Of a DNA stretch of 64,000 bases, positions 52,155 to 59,638 are shown piece by piece. Both the position numbers and the translations under genes were made by a program. The notes beneath the pieces are model-generated. The model was given only the letters and a program-made list of their open reading frames with translations, made no database searches and was not told the DNA's origin. Within the stretch, counting starts at the first letter, position 1. Each line of letters starts with the position of its first letter. The stretch is taken from NCBI RefSeq assembly GCF_900143005.1, contig NZ_FRCS01000026.1, forward strand, positions 16,796 through 80,795. Direction: 5' to 3'. This stretch comes from Cryptosporangium aurantiacum (GTDB lineage Bacteria > Actinomycetota > Actinomycetes > Mycobacteriales > Cryptosporangiaceae).

Positions 52155-53339
52155 GTGACTCAGCAGACCGAGGTGAAACGGCCGGATCTGGCTGATGTGC
52201 TGGGCGAGTTGGAGGCAGGCTCCGCCGAGCGCGAATCCGCGGCCGGGCGGCCGCGCGACGTGGTCGATCGGCTGCGCGGCACCGGCTTCTTAACGCTGCG
52301 GGTGCCCCGCGATCACAGCGGGGCGGACGTCAGCCTGCGCCAGGTCTTCGAAGTGTTGATCGACGTCGCCCGAGCCGACTCCAACGTGGCCCAGGCCCTG
52401 CGCGCGCACTTCGCCTACATCGAGGGGCTCAGGTTCACCCCCAACAGTCAGAGTGCCTTCGAGGTAATCACCGGCGGCAGCGTCATCGGCAACGCGATCA
52501 CCGAGCCCACTGGTGCGGCCGCGGGTGACTTCGCGGGACTTTCGACCGTATTCGCCCGGAGCGAGGACGGGTGGACGATCACCGGCACCAAGTTCTACTC
52601 CACCGGCACGTTGTACGCCGACCGGGTCTGGGTGTGGGGCGTCACGGACGGCGGTGTCCCGGCCAGCGCGTTGATTCCGCTCGACCGTCCCGGCATCACG
52701 GTCGTCGACGACTGGGACGGCTTCGGCCAGCGCGCCAGCGGCAGTGGCACCACCCACTTCGAGAACACCCCCGCCACGGTGGACGAGGTCGTCGTCGCCG
52801 GGTCCGAGCCGCCACCGCGCCTGGCGATCGGTGCGTTCCTGCAGCTCTGGCTCACCGCGGTGGTGGTAGGCAACCTCGAGGCGGCGAGCAACGACGCACA
52901 GGCCCTCCTGCGCGGGCGCAGCCGGGGTATCACCCATGGCACCACCGAGCTACCTCGCCACGACCCGGTACTGCTGCAGCAGGTCGGCGACATCGCGAGC
53001 AAGGCCTACGCGGCCCGTGCGATCGTGCTCGACGCGGCGTCGCTGCTCGACGACGTCGACGCCCGGCTGCACGCCGGTGAGCTCGACGGGGTCGCCGCGC
53101 AGGAGGCCGGCCGCCGGGTGGCCGAGGCCAAGATCTCGGTCGAGCGGCTGGCTCTCGACGCCGCGACCGCGCTGTTCGAGGTCGGCGGCGCCTCCGCCAC
53201 CCGCGCGAGCGCCAATCTCGACCGGCACTGGCGCAACATCCGCACGCTCGCCTCGCACAACTCCACCCGGATCAAGGCGCGGGTCATCGGCGACCACGTG
53301 ATCAACGGTTCCGACCTTCCCGACAACACCTACTTCTGA
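52155..53339 (+). CDS. DszC/SfnC-like flavin-dependent monooxygenase (first copy)
   Basis: A 394-residue acyl-CoA-dehydrogenase-fold monooxygenase. GTG 52155 follows GGAGGGA. DVVDRLRGTGFLTLRVPRDH, RADSNVAQALRAHFAYIEGL, TGTKFYSTGTLYADRVWVWG and DWDGFGQRASGSGTTHFENT are typical of the SfnC/DszC/alkanesulfonate group, and the C-terminal ends FEVGGASATRASANLDRHWR NIRT and DNTYF. These enzymes need reduced flavin supplied by a separate reductase. It heads the MarR-linked operon. The substrate (sulfone, sulfonate or other) is unknown. Confidence 0.9.
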   Translation: MTQQTEVKRPDLADVLGELEAGSAERESAAGRPRDVVDRLRGTGFLTLRVPRDHSGADVSLRQVFEVLIDVARADSNVAQALRAHFAYIEGLRFTPNSQSAFEVITGGSVIGNAITEPTGAAAGDFAGLSTVFARSEDGWTITGTKFYSTGTLYADRVWVWGVTDGGVPASALIPLDRPGITVVDDWDGFGQRASGSGTTHFENTPATVDEVVVAGSEPPPRLAIGAFLQLWLTAVVVGNLEAASNDAQALLRGRSRGITHGTTELPRHDPVLLQQVGDIASKAYAARAIVLDAASLLDDVDARLHAGELDGVAAQEAGRRVAEAKISVERLALDAATALFEVGGASATRASANLDRHWRNIRTLASHNSTRIKARVIGDHVINGSDLPDNTYF

Positions 53340-53352
53340 GCCTGGAGCACCC

Positions 53353-54255
53353 GTGACCACCATCCCCGCAGCAGCTTTCGGCCCCGAGGCGAAGAGCGTC
53401 GACGTCCCCGTCCTCGACTCCTACCTGCACCACATCGAGCAGGGGACGGGTTCGCCCATCGTCTTCCTGCACGGAAGCCCGACGAGCTCCTACCTGTACC
53501 GCCACGTCTTCAAGCTCCTCGAAGGCCGCGGCCGCCTGCTGGCGCCCGACCTGATCGGCTTCGGCGACTCCGGCCGCCCCGACATCGCCTACGAACTGGC
53601 CGACCACGAGCGCTATCTCGATGCCTGGTTCGAGGCGCTCGACCTGCGCGACGTGACGCTTGTGCTGCAGGACTACGGCGCGGCCTTCGGGATCTCCTGG
53701 GCTGCCCGCCATCCCGAGCGGGTGCGCGCGGTGCTGCTGGCCGAGCCGGTCATTCGCGACATCGAATCCTCGGCGCTGCCCGAGGCCTTTGTCGGCGCCC
53801 AGAAGCTCATCCGCACGCCGGGCGACGGAGAGAAGTTCGTGGTCGAGGACAACGGCTTCCTCACCCAGGTCCTCCCGGGAGCCTTCCTGCAGCCGCTCGC
53901 GGCCGAGGATCTGGCCGTCTACCTGGCGCCGTTCCCGACGCCCGAGTCGCGCGGCCACCTCATCCGCTTCCCGCGCAACCTGCCGATCGACGGCGTCCCC
54001 GCCTCGAGCGTGCAGTTCCTGGCCCGCGGCGAGGAATGGCTGAAGACGTCGGCTGACGTGCCGAAGACCCTGCTCACCTACGAGCCCGGATTCCTCCTCA
54101 CGCCCACCATCGAGGCCTGGATCCGCGAGAACGTCGCGAACATCGAGGTGCACGCCGGCGGTGCCGCTGTGCACTTCGTGCAGGAGGAGGAACCGCAGAA
54201 GCTGGCCGACGCCGTGGTGGAGCTCCTCGCCCGGGCGCAGGAGGCCGGCCGATGA
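53353..54255 (+). CDS. Haloalkane-dehalogenase-fold hydrolase with altered halide residues
   Basis: A 300-residue alpha/beta hydrolase closest in pattern to haloalkane dehalogenases: IVFLHGSPTSSYLYRHVF, LAPDLIGFGDSGRP, LVLQDYGAAFGISWAARHPE and HFVQEEEPQKLADAVVEL. The nucleophile Asp107 and base His274 are in place. The halide-binding Asn of HGNPTSSYLWR is Ser42 here, and the Trp after the nucleophile (HDWG) is Tyr108, so dehalogenase activity is doubtful. It lies between two DszC-like genes and overlaps the second by four bases, so it probably acts on the oxidised product. Confidence 0.85.
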   Translation: MTTIPAAAFGPEAKSVDVPVLDSYLHHIEQGTGSPIVFLHGSPTSSYLYRHVFKLLEGRGRLLAPDLIGFGDSGRPDIAYELADHERYLDAWFEALDLRDVTLVLQDYGAAFGISWAARHPERVRAVLLAEPVIRDIESSALPEAFVGAQKLIRTPGDGEKFVVEDNGFLTQVLPGAFLQPLAAEDLAVYLAPFPTPESRGHLIRFPRNLPIDGVPASSVQFLARGEEWLKTSADVPKTLLTYEPGFLLTPTIEAWIRENVANIEVHAGGAAVHFVQEEEPQKLADAVVELLARAQEAGR

Positions 54256-55421
54256 CCCTCGCGCCCGCCGATCTCGACGCCCTGATCTCCCGCATCGCCG
54301 AGGGGGCGGCCCACCGCGAGGCAGCGGGCATCGCGCCCTTCGAGCAGATCGACTGGATCAAGCAGGCCCGGCTGGGGGCCTACCGGGTGCCGGTCGCCGA
54401 GGGCGGCAGCGGCGCCGGCGTGCGTGAACTGTTCGACCTGGTGGTGCGTCTGAGCCACGCCGACTCCAACGTCGGTCACCTGCTGCGCGCCCACTTCGGC
54501 ACGGTGGAGGACATCCTGACCTGGCCTGCCTCTCCACGTCGGGAGCGCTGGATCGCACGGGTGGCTGCCGGTGAGCTGTTCGGCAATGGCAACAACGAGC
54601 TGGGCGCCAAGCACGCTGGTGACTTCGGTAAGTCGACGACGTTCACGCCCGAGGGCGACAGCTACGTCGTCAACGGCACCAAGTACTACTCCACGGGCAC
54701 CCTGTTCGCCGACCACACCTTCGTCACCGGCGTCACCGACACCGGCGTCCCGGTGCAGGCCCTGCTGACGTTGAGCACGGACGGCATCACGGTCGAGGAC
54801 GACTGGGACGGCTTCGGTCAGTCGCTCACCGCGACCGGGACCACCCGTTTCGAGAGCGCCCGCGTACCGGCCGAGGAGGTGACGCTCCCGCCGGAGGATC
54901 TCAGCTCCCTTCCGCGCTGGCACCTCGGACCGTTCTACCAGCACTATCTGAACGCGGTCGTGGCCGGGAACGTCCGGTCGGTGCTGGACGACGCGGTCGC
55001 CCTGATCCGCTCGCGCCGGCGCAGTTTCACGCACGGCTCGGCCGACCTGCCGAAGGACGACCCGGTGCTGCAGGAGGTCGTGGGGGAGATCTCGGCGCTG
55101 TCCTCGGCGGCCACCGCCGTCGTCCTGGAAACGGCCGACGTGCTGGCCCGCGTCCCCGGAAGTCCGACGGACGAGGCGGTGCACGAGGCCGCGCTGCGTG
55201 CCTCACAGACCCAGGTGGTCGTGCACGACCTCGGACTGCGCGCCGCCACGGCCCTCTTCGAGGTCGGCGGGGCGTCGGCGGTCAAGCGTTCGGCCAACCT
55301 GGACCGGCACTGGCGCAACATCCGCACGGTCGTCTCGCACAACCCGGTGCGCTTCAAGAACCGTGCCATCGGTGACCTGCTGGTCAACGGCGAGACCCTG
55401 CCTGACAACACCTATTTCTGA
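54252..55421 (+). CDS. DszC/SfnC-like flavin-dependent monooxygenase (second copy)
   Basis: A 389-residue paralogue of the first monooxygenase (ATGA overlap with the hydrolase). Shared blocks include HADSNVGHLLRAHFGTVEDI, NGTKYYSTGTLFADHTFVTG, DWDGFGQSLTATGTTRFESA, FEVGGASAVKRSANLDRHWR and the terminal DNTYF. The middle of the active-site cap differs, which would fit two successive oxidations or different substrates. Start and spacing leave no doubt that it is co-transcribed. Confidence 0.9.
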   Translation: MTLAPADLDALISRIAEGAAHREAAGIAPFEQIDWIKQARLGAYRVPVAEGGSGAGVRELFDLVVRLSHADSNVGHLLRAHFGTVEDILTWPASPRRERWIARVAAGELFGNGNNELGAKHAGDFGKSTTFTPEGDSYVVNGTKYYSTGTLFADHTFVTGVTDTGVPVQALLTLSTDGITVEDDWDGFGQSLTATGTTRFESARVPAEEVTLPPEDLSSLPRWHLGPFYQHYLNAVVAGNVRSVLDDAVALIRSRRRSFTHGSADLPKDDPVLQEVVGEISALSSAATAVVLETADVLARVPGSPTDEAVHEAALRASQTQVVVHDLGLRAATALFEVGGASAVKRSANLDRHWRNIRTVVSHNPVRFKNRAIGDLLVNGETLPDNTYF

Positions 55422-55439
55422 ACGGAGGCTGTCTCAGCC

Positions 55440-56765
55440 GTGACGCGCCAACTCCACCTGAACCTGTTCATCCTCGCCTCGGGCCACCACGAGGCGGCCT
55501 GGAGGCATCCTGGTTCCACTCCGGAACGGATGTTCGACCCCGGGTTCTACACCGAACTGGCGCGCACGGCCGAGGCGGCCGCTTTCGACGCGGTCTTCCT
55601 CGCCGACATCCCCAAACTCGACGACAACATCGAGTTCAACTCGGCGGGCCGGCTGGACCCGCTCGTGACCCTGGCGATCATCGCCGGAGCCACCCAGCGG
55701 ATCGGGCTGATCGGCACCGCGTCCACCACCTACTCCCACCCCTGGCAGCTGGCCCGTTCCCTCGCGAGCCTCGACCACCTCTCCCGCGGCCGGGCCGGCT
55801 GGAACATCGTCACCACCGACTCACCCGCAGCGGCCCGCAACTTCGGTCTCGACGGGAACCCCGACGCCGCAACCCGCTACGAACGCGCCGACGAGTACAT
55901 CGACGCCGTGCTCAAGCTCTGGGACAGCTGGGAGGACGACGCGATCCGCCTGGACCGCGTGTCCGGCCGCTACCTCGACCCTTCGCGCATCCATCATCCG
56001 GGGATCAGCTCCCCGCACGTGCGCGTCCAGGGGGCGCTCACCACACCGCGTCCGCCGCAGGGCTACCCGGTGCTGGTCCAGGCCGGCTCGTCCAACCACG
56101 GCCGGGCCTTCGCGGCCAAGTACGCCGAGGCCATCTTCACCGCCCAGCAACACATCGACGACGCCCGGGCCTTCTACGCAGATGTCAAGGGTCAGGCCGC
56201 CGGTCGCGGCCGCAACCCCGACCACATCAAGATCCTGCCCGGCCTGAGCCCCGTGATCGGGGGCACCGAGGAGGAGGCGTTGCGCCTACAGGCCGAGCTG
56301 AACGAGCTCACCGTGCCCGCGTTCGGGCTCATGCAGCTCAAGGACTTCGCCTACGTCGACCTCGACCACCTCGATCTTGACGCGCGCGTGCCCGCGGAGG
56401 CGTTCGCCGGCGCGGGCGACGTGACGGACAACCTCAAGAGCCGCACCCAGGTCTACGCCGACATCGTTCGCCGCGAGAAGCCCACTCTGCGCGAGCTCTT
56501 GCACAAACTCGCCGGCGCTCGCGGGCACAAGGTGCTGGCCGGTACCCCTGAGCAGGTCGCCGACCACATCGAGCACTGGTTCGGCAGCGGTGCCGCCGAC
56601 GGTTTCAACGTGATGCCGCCGTCGCTGCCGACCGGGATCAATGTGTTCACCGAGACCGTCGTGCCGATCCTGCGCTCGCGCGGCCTGTTCCGCGAGGGTT
56701 ACACCGGTACGACTTTCCGGGAGCACCTCGGCCTCCCGCGACCGAAGAATCAGTACACGCTCTAG
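55440..56765 (+). CDS. LLM-class flavin monooxygenase (NtaA/SnaA/DszA family)
   Basis: A 441-residue TIM-barrel monooxygenase of the two-component bacterial luciferase family. Diagnostic parts are LFILASGHHEAAWRHPGSTP, FDAVFLADIPKLDDNIEFNS, ASTTYSHPWQLARSLASLDH, LSRGRAGWNIVTTDSPAAAR, NFGLDG and the C-terminal FNVMPPSLPTGINVFTETVV. The family oxidises sulfones (DszA), nitrilotriacetate (NtaA) and similar compounds with FMNH2 from a partner reductase. It is the last gene of the MarR operon; no reductase gene is in the cluster. Confidence 0.92.
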   Translation: MTRQLHLNLFILASGHHEAAWRHPGSTPERMFDPGFYTELARTAEAAAFDAVFLADIPKLDDNIEFNSAGRLDPLVTLAIIAGATQRIGLIGTASTTYSHPWQLARSLASLDHLSRGRAGWNIVTTDSPAAARNFGLDGNPDAATRYERADEYIDAVLKLWDSWEDDAIRLDRVSGRYLDPSRIHHPGISSPHVRVQGALTTPRPPQGYPVLVQAGSSNHGRAFAAKYAEAIFTAQQHIDDARAFYADVKGQAAGRGRNPDHIKILPGLSPVIGGTEEEALRLQAELNELTVPAFGLMQLKDFAYVDLDHLDLDARVPAEAFAGAGDVTDNLKSRTQVYADIVRREKPTLRELLHKLAGARGHKVLAGTPEQVADHIEHWFGSGAADGFNVMPPSLPTGINVFTETVVPILRSRGLFREGYTGTTFREHLGLPRPKNQYTL

Positions 56766-56959
56766 CTCTGGCCTGGAGTTGCAACCTCTTCGGCGCCCCA
56801 GCGGGTTCGCCAAGGCTCCAGCAGGTCTGCAAGCCGCCTGAACACGTGTACGGGCCGACCGAGGCGGTTGGCGCCCTGAGCGAGGCCGTTGGACGGCGCG
56901 GGCAAGCGCGGTCTGGGCTCCTGCGTCGAGGAGGTCAGCGACGTGCGGCGAGGGCGGGA

Positions 56960-57211
56960 ATAGCTCACCGGCGTGCAACTGCAGATTGATCAGGTCCTGG
57001 TGCGCCGGTCTCCATGGTGGGCGGCTCGGCAGGTCGGTCGCCGCGCGGAGGGCGGTCTCCACGAGCGCGTCTGCGTACTCCGGCGTGAGCGGCCCGGAGC
57101 GGAGTAGATCACCGCGCCCTTGGACGGCCACCAGCGGTAGATGGATCGTTCGCTGCGCCGGACGGGGTTGGGTCTTCTGGGTGTGGCCACGACCTGAAGC
57201 CTAACCTTCAT
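56960..57211 (-). pseudogene. TetR regulator relic with deleted HTH
   Basis: From ATG 57211 the frame reads VATPRRPNPVRRSERS, the usual start of a TetR repressor, then jumps directly to IYRWWPSKGAVIYSA, the end of the HTH. The roughly 35 residues that form the first helices are missing in frame. Downstream the frame changes again (another frame encodes LTPEYADALVETALRAATDL). The gene cannot make a DNA-binding protein. It lies head-to-head with the ABC-F gene, with its likely operators still in place. To the left (56766-56960) there is only decayed sequence. Confidence 0.65.
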
Positions 57212-57212
57212 G

Positions 57213-57287
57213 AGACGAGACGTACCGTCTTGACAAGGCGGCGTCACGTCTGCAAAATCAGGCCTCACGAGCCGGACCGTCTCGTCT
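57213..57287 (+). promoter_or_regulatory. Near-consensus promoter flanked by two 20-bp operator copies
   Basis: Copy 1, AGACGAGACGTACCGTCTTG (57213-57232). Copy 2 in inverted orientation at 57268-57287; its complement reads AGACGAGACGGTCCGGCTCG, sharing the first ten bases exactly. Between them is TTGACA (57230-57235), N17, CAAAAT (57253-57258). The arms 57214-57222 and 57278-57286 are perfect complements and could also pair in RNA. Confidence 0.65.
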
Positions 57288-57325
57288 AGTCGAAGGCTCG
57301 CGAGCAGTCCCACCGAGTAGAGGAG

Positions 57326-58975
57326 ATGGGCCCCATACGTACCGCCGCCCAACTGGCACTCACCGAGGTCACGAAGCGCTACGACGCCCAGGTCGTCCTG
57401 AACCGGGTGTCATTCACCATCAAATGCGGCGAGCGGATCGGGGTGATCGGCGACAACGGGTCGGGGAAATCCACACTGCTCAAGCTCATGGCGGACGCCG
57501 AACGGCCGGACAACGGCGAGCTCGTGGTCGTCGCGCCCGGTGGCATCGGCTACCTGCCGCAGTCGCTCGCGCTGCCGCCGAACGCGTCGGTCGCCGACGC
57601 TGTCGACCTCGCTCTGGCCGACCTGAGAGAGCTCGAAGCCCGGATTCGCGCCGCCGAACGGTCGCTCGGCGAGGCCGGCGCGGAGGCGCGCGCCGATCTG
57701 GATGGGTACGCGCGCCTGGTGGCGGAGTTCGAGGCGCGCGGCGGTTACGAGGCCGACACTCGGGTGGACGTGGCGCTGCACGGGCTGGGGTTGCCCAGCC
57801 TGGAGCGGAGCCGCCGGCTGGGCACGCTCTCCGGTGGCGAACGCTCCCGGCTCGCCCTGGCCGCCACGCTGGCGTCCGCGCCTGAACTCCTACTGCTCGA
57901 CGAACCGACCAACGACCTGGACGACCAGGCGGTGACCTGGCTCGAACAGCGCCTGCGCGCCCACCGGGGAACGGTCGTGGTGATCACGCACGACCGGGTG
58001 TTCCTGGAACGAGTGACCACAGCCATCCTGGAGGTCGCCGATGGGCAGGTGCGCCGCTACGGCGACGGGTACACGGGCTTCCTGGCGGCCAAGGCGGCGG
58101 CGAGGGCGCGCTGGGTGCGAGAGCACCAGGATTGGTGCGCCGAGGTGACTCGCCACGAAGGCTTGGCCAGTTCCCATGCGCAACGGCTGGCTGCCATCCC
58201 ACGAAAGGCGCCGGCCGCATTCAGCGGAGCGGGTGCGTTCCGCGCCAGATCGAGGGCGCACGGGGCGATGAGCAGGGTGCGCGGCGCTCGGGAACGCCTG
58301 CGACAGCTCCAGCTGCACCCGGTTCCACCGCCTCCGCGTCCCCTGCGATTCACCGCGCGCGTCGCCACCGCCGACGCCGGCGCGGCCGTCCCTCCCGTGG
58401 AACTGACGGATGTGCGTGTCGGCAACCGTCTGTACGTCGAGTCGCTGCATATCGAACCGCGAGCACGGCTGCTGGTCACCGGTCCTAACGGAGCAGGCAA
58501 GACCACGCTCCTGCGCGTCCTGGCCGGCGAACTGGTTCCTGACGCCGGAACGGTTCGCCTGCTGCCTTCCGTGGGTCACCTGCGTCAGCAGAACGACATG
58601 TCGCTCGGAGCACGTACGGTTCTCCAGGCGTTCGCGGCGGGGCGCCCGGGAGACCCCGCCGAACACGCCGATGCGCTCCTCGCCCTGGGGCTGTTCCGCG
58701 CCATCGATCTTGCCTTGCCGATCAAAGGGCTCTCTCCTGGTCTGCGCCGCAGGCTCGAACTCGCCCGCATCGTCAGCGAACCAGCCGATCTGCTGCTCCT
58801 GGACGAGCCCACCAACCATCTGTCCCCGGCTCTGATCGACGACTTGGAGCAGGCTTTGGCCGACTACGAGGGTTCGGTTGTCATCGTCACCCACGACCGA
58901 CGCATGCGAGCCGCCTTCGCCGGCTCCCACGTGGAGGTCGATGCGGGCGAGGTGACGTGCCACGCGACTGTCTAG
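57326..58975 (+). CDS. ABC-F ATPase, ribosome-protection/antibiotic-resistance type
   Basis: A 549-residue soluble protein with two ABC domains and no membrane segment. Domain 1: Walker A GDNGSGKST (42-50), signature LSGGERSRLALAATL, Walker B LLLLDEPTNDLDD. An inter-domain linker of about 80 residues (about 240-330) rich in Arg/Lys follows. Domain 2: Walker A GPNGAGKTT (386-394), degenerate signature LSPGLRRRLELAR, Walker B LLLLDEPTNHLSP. This arrangement matches actinomycete ABC-F factors such as OleB/TlrC, which dislodge macrolide-, lincosamide- or pleuromutilin-type drugs from the ribosome. Its neighbour is a broken TetR gene. Confidence 0.9.
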   Translation: MGPIRTAAQLALTEVTKRYDAQVVLNRVSFTIKCGERIGVIGDNGSGKSTLLKLMADAERPDNGELVVVAPGGIGYLPQSLALPPNASVADAVDLALADLRELEARIRAAERSLGEAGAEARADLDGYARLVAEFEARGGYEADTRVDVALHGLGLPSLERSRRLGTLSGGERSRLALAATLASAPELLLLDEPTNDLDDQAVTWLEQRLRAHRGTVVVITHDRVFLERVTTAILEVADGQVRRYGDGYTGFLAAKAAARARWVREHQDWCAEVTRHEGLASSHAQRLAAIPRKAPAAFSGAGAFRARSRAHGAMSRVRGARERLRQLQLHPVPPPPRPLRFTARVATADAGAAVPPVELTDVRVGNRLYVESLHIEPRARLLVTGPNGAGKTTLLRVLAGELVPDAGTVRLLPSVGHLRQQNDMSLGARTVLQAFAAGRPGDPAEHADALLALGLFRAIDLALPIKGLSPGLRRRLELARIVSEPADLLLLDEPTNHLSPALIDDLEQALADYEGSVVIVTHDRRMRAAFAGSHVEVDAGEVTCHATV

Positions 58976-59048
58976 CGGGCACCACCTGCGAAAACGGTGC
59001 CAACAAGCGAGTCGCGCGCGGCCGCGACGAAGACCTGCGGGGGGCCTC

Positions 59049-59505
59049 GTGCAGATCTCCGGCATCACCGCGCTCGGCGGATTCCCCAGCACCGGGCTCT
59101 ATAGCGCGAGCAAGTTCGCGTTGGAATGCATGAGCGAGGCGCTGGCCCCCGAGGTAGCCCAGATCGGCGTTGAAACTCACCATCGTGCAGCCGGGCGGCT
59201 ATTGGACGGACCTCTACACAAGCAGCACGGCGACCACGCCGAACCCGGTGTACGACGCCCTGCGCACCGACCTGGCGCAGCAGTGGGCGGAAGGATCCGT
59301 CGACAGCGAACCGCGACTGGCTGCCGAGGCGCTGACCACGTTGGTCGATAGCGACGACCCGCCGGTCCGGCTGCTGCTCGGCAGCATGGTCTACGACGTC
59401 GCCTTCGACATCTCCCGGCGGCGCATGGAGACCTGGGCCGCCTGGGAACAGGTCAGTCGTGCCGCGGAGAAGGCGGTCCCAGCGCCCGGTTTCGAACGTG
59501 CGTAA
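59049..59505 (+). pseudogene. Short-chain dehydrogenase/reductase relic, frameshifted
   Basis: The frame beginning at 59049 reads QISGITALGGFPSTGLYSAS, KFALECMSEALAPEVAQIGV, i.e. the catalytic YxxxK part of an SDR. One base too many near 59170 shifts it; the next frame continues KLTIVQPGGYWTDLYTSS to a stop at 59505. The N-terminal Rossmann half is absent. The gene is dead by both truncation and frameshift. Confidence 0.8.
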
Positions 59506-59638
59506 GGCGAGTTGAGACCGTTCCCGGTCGCTCGGGGCGATTCCTGCTACCCCTGCCGTGCCTTCGAGCTGCTCATCGTGCTCGGGGTCGAGTGTCAAGC
59601 GCCGGGTTTCGTGGAGGCTGTGATGACCCGCTCGGTCG

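Noticed and set aside
56286..56765. Minus-strand open frame opposite the LLM monooxygenase
   Set aside because: It is a shadow of the clearly conserved plus-strand gene; only the part beyond 56765 could belong to the decayed TetR region.
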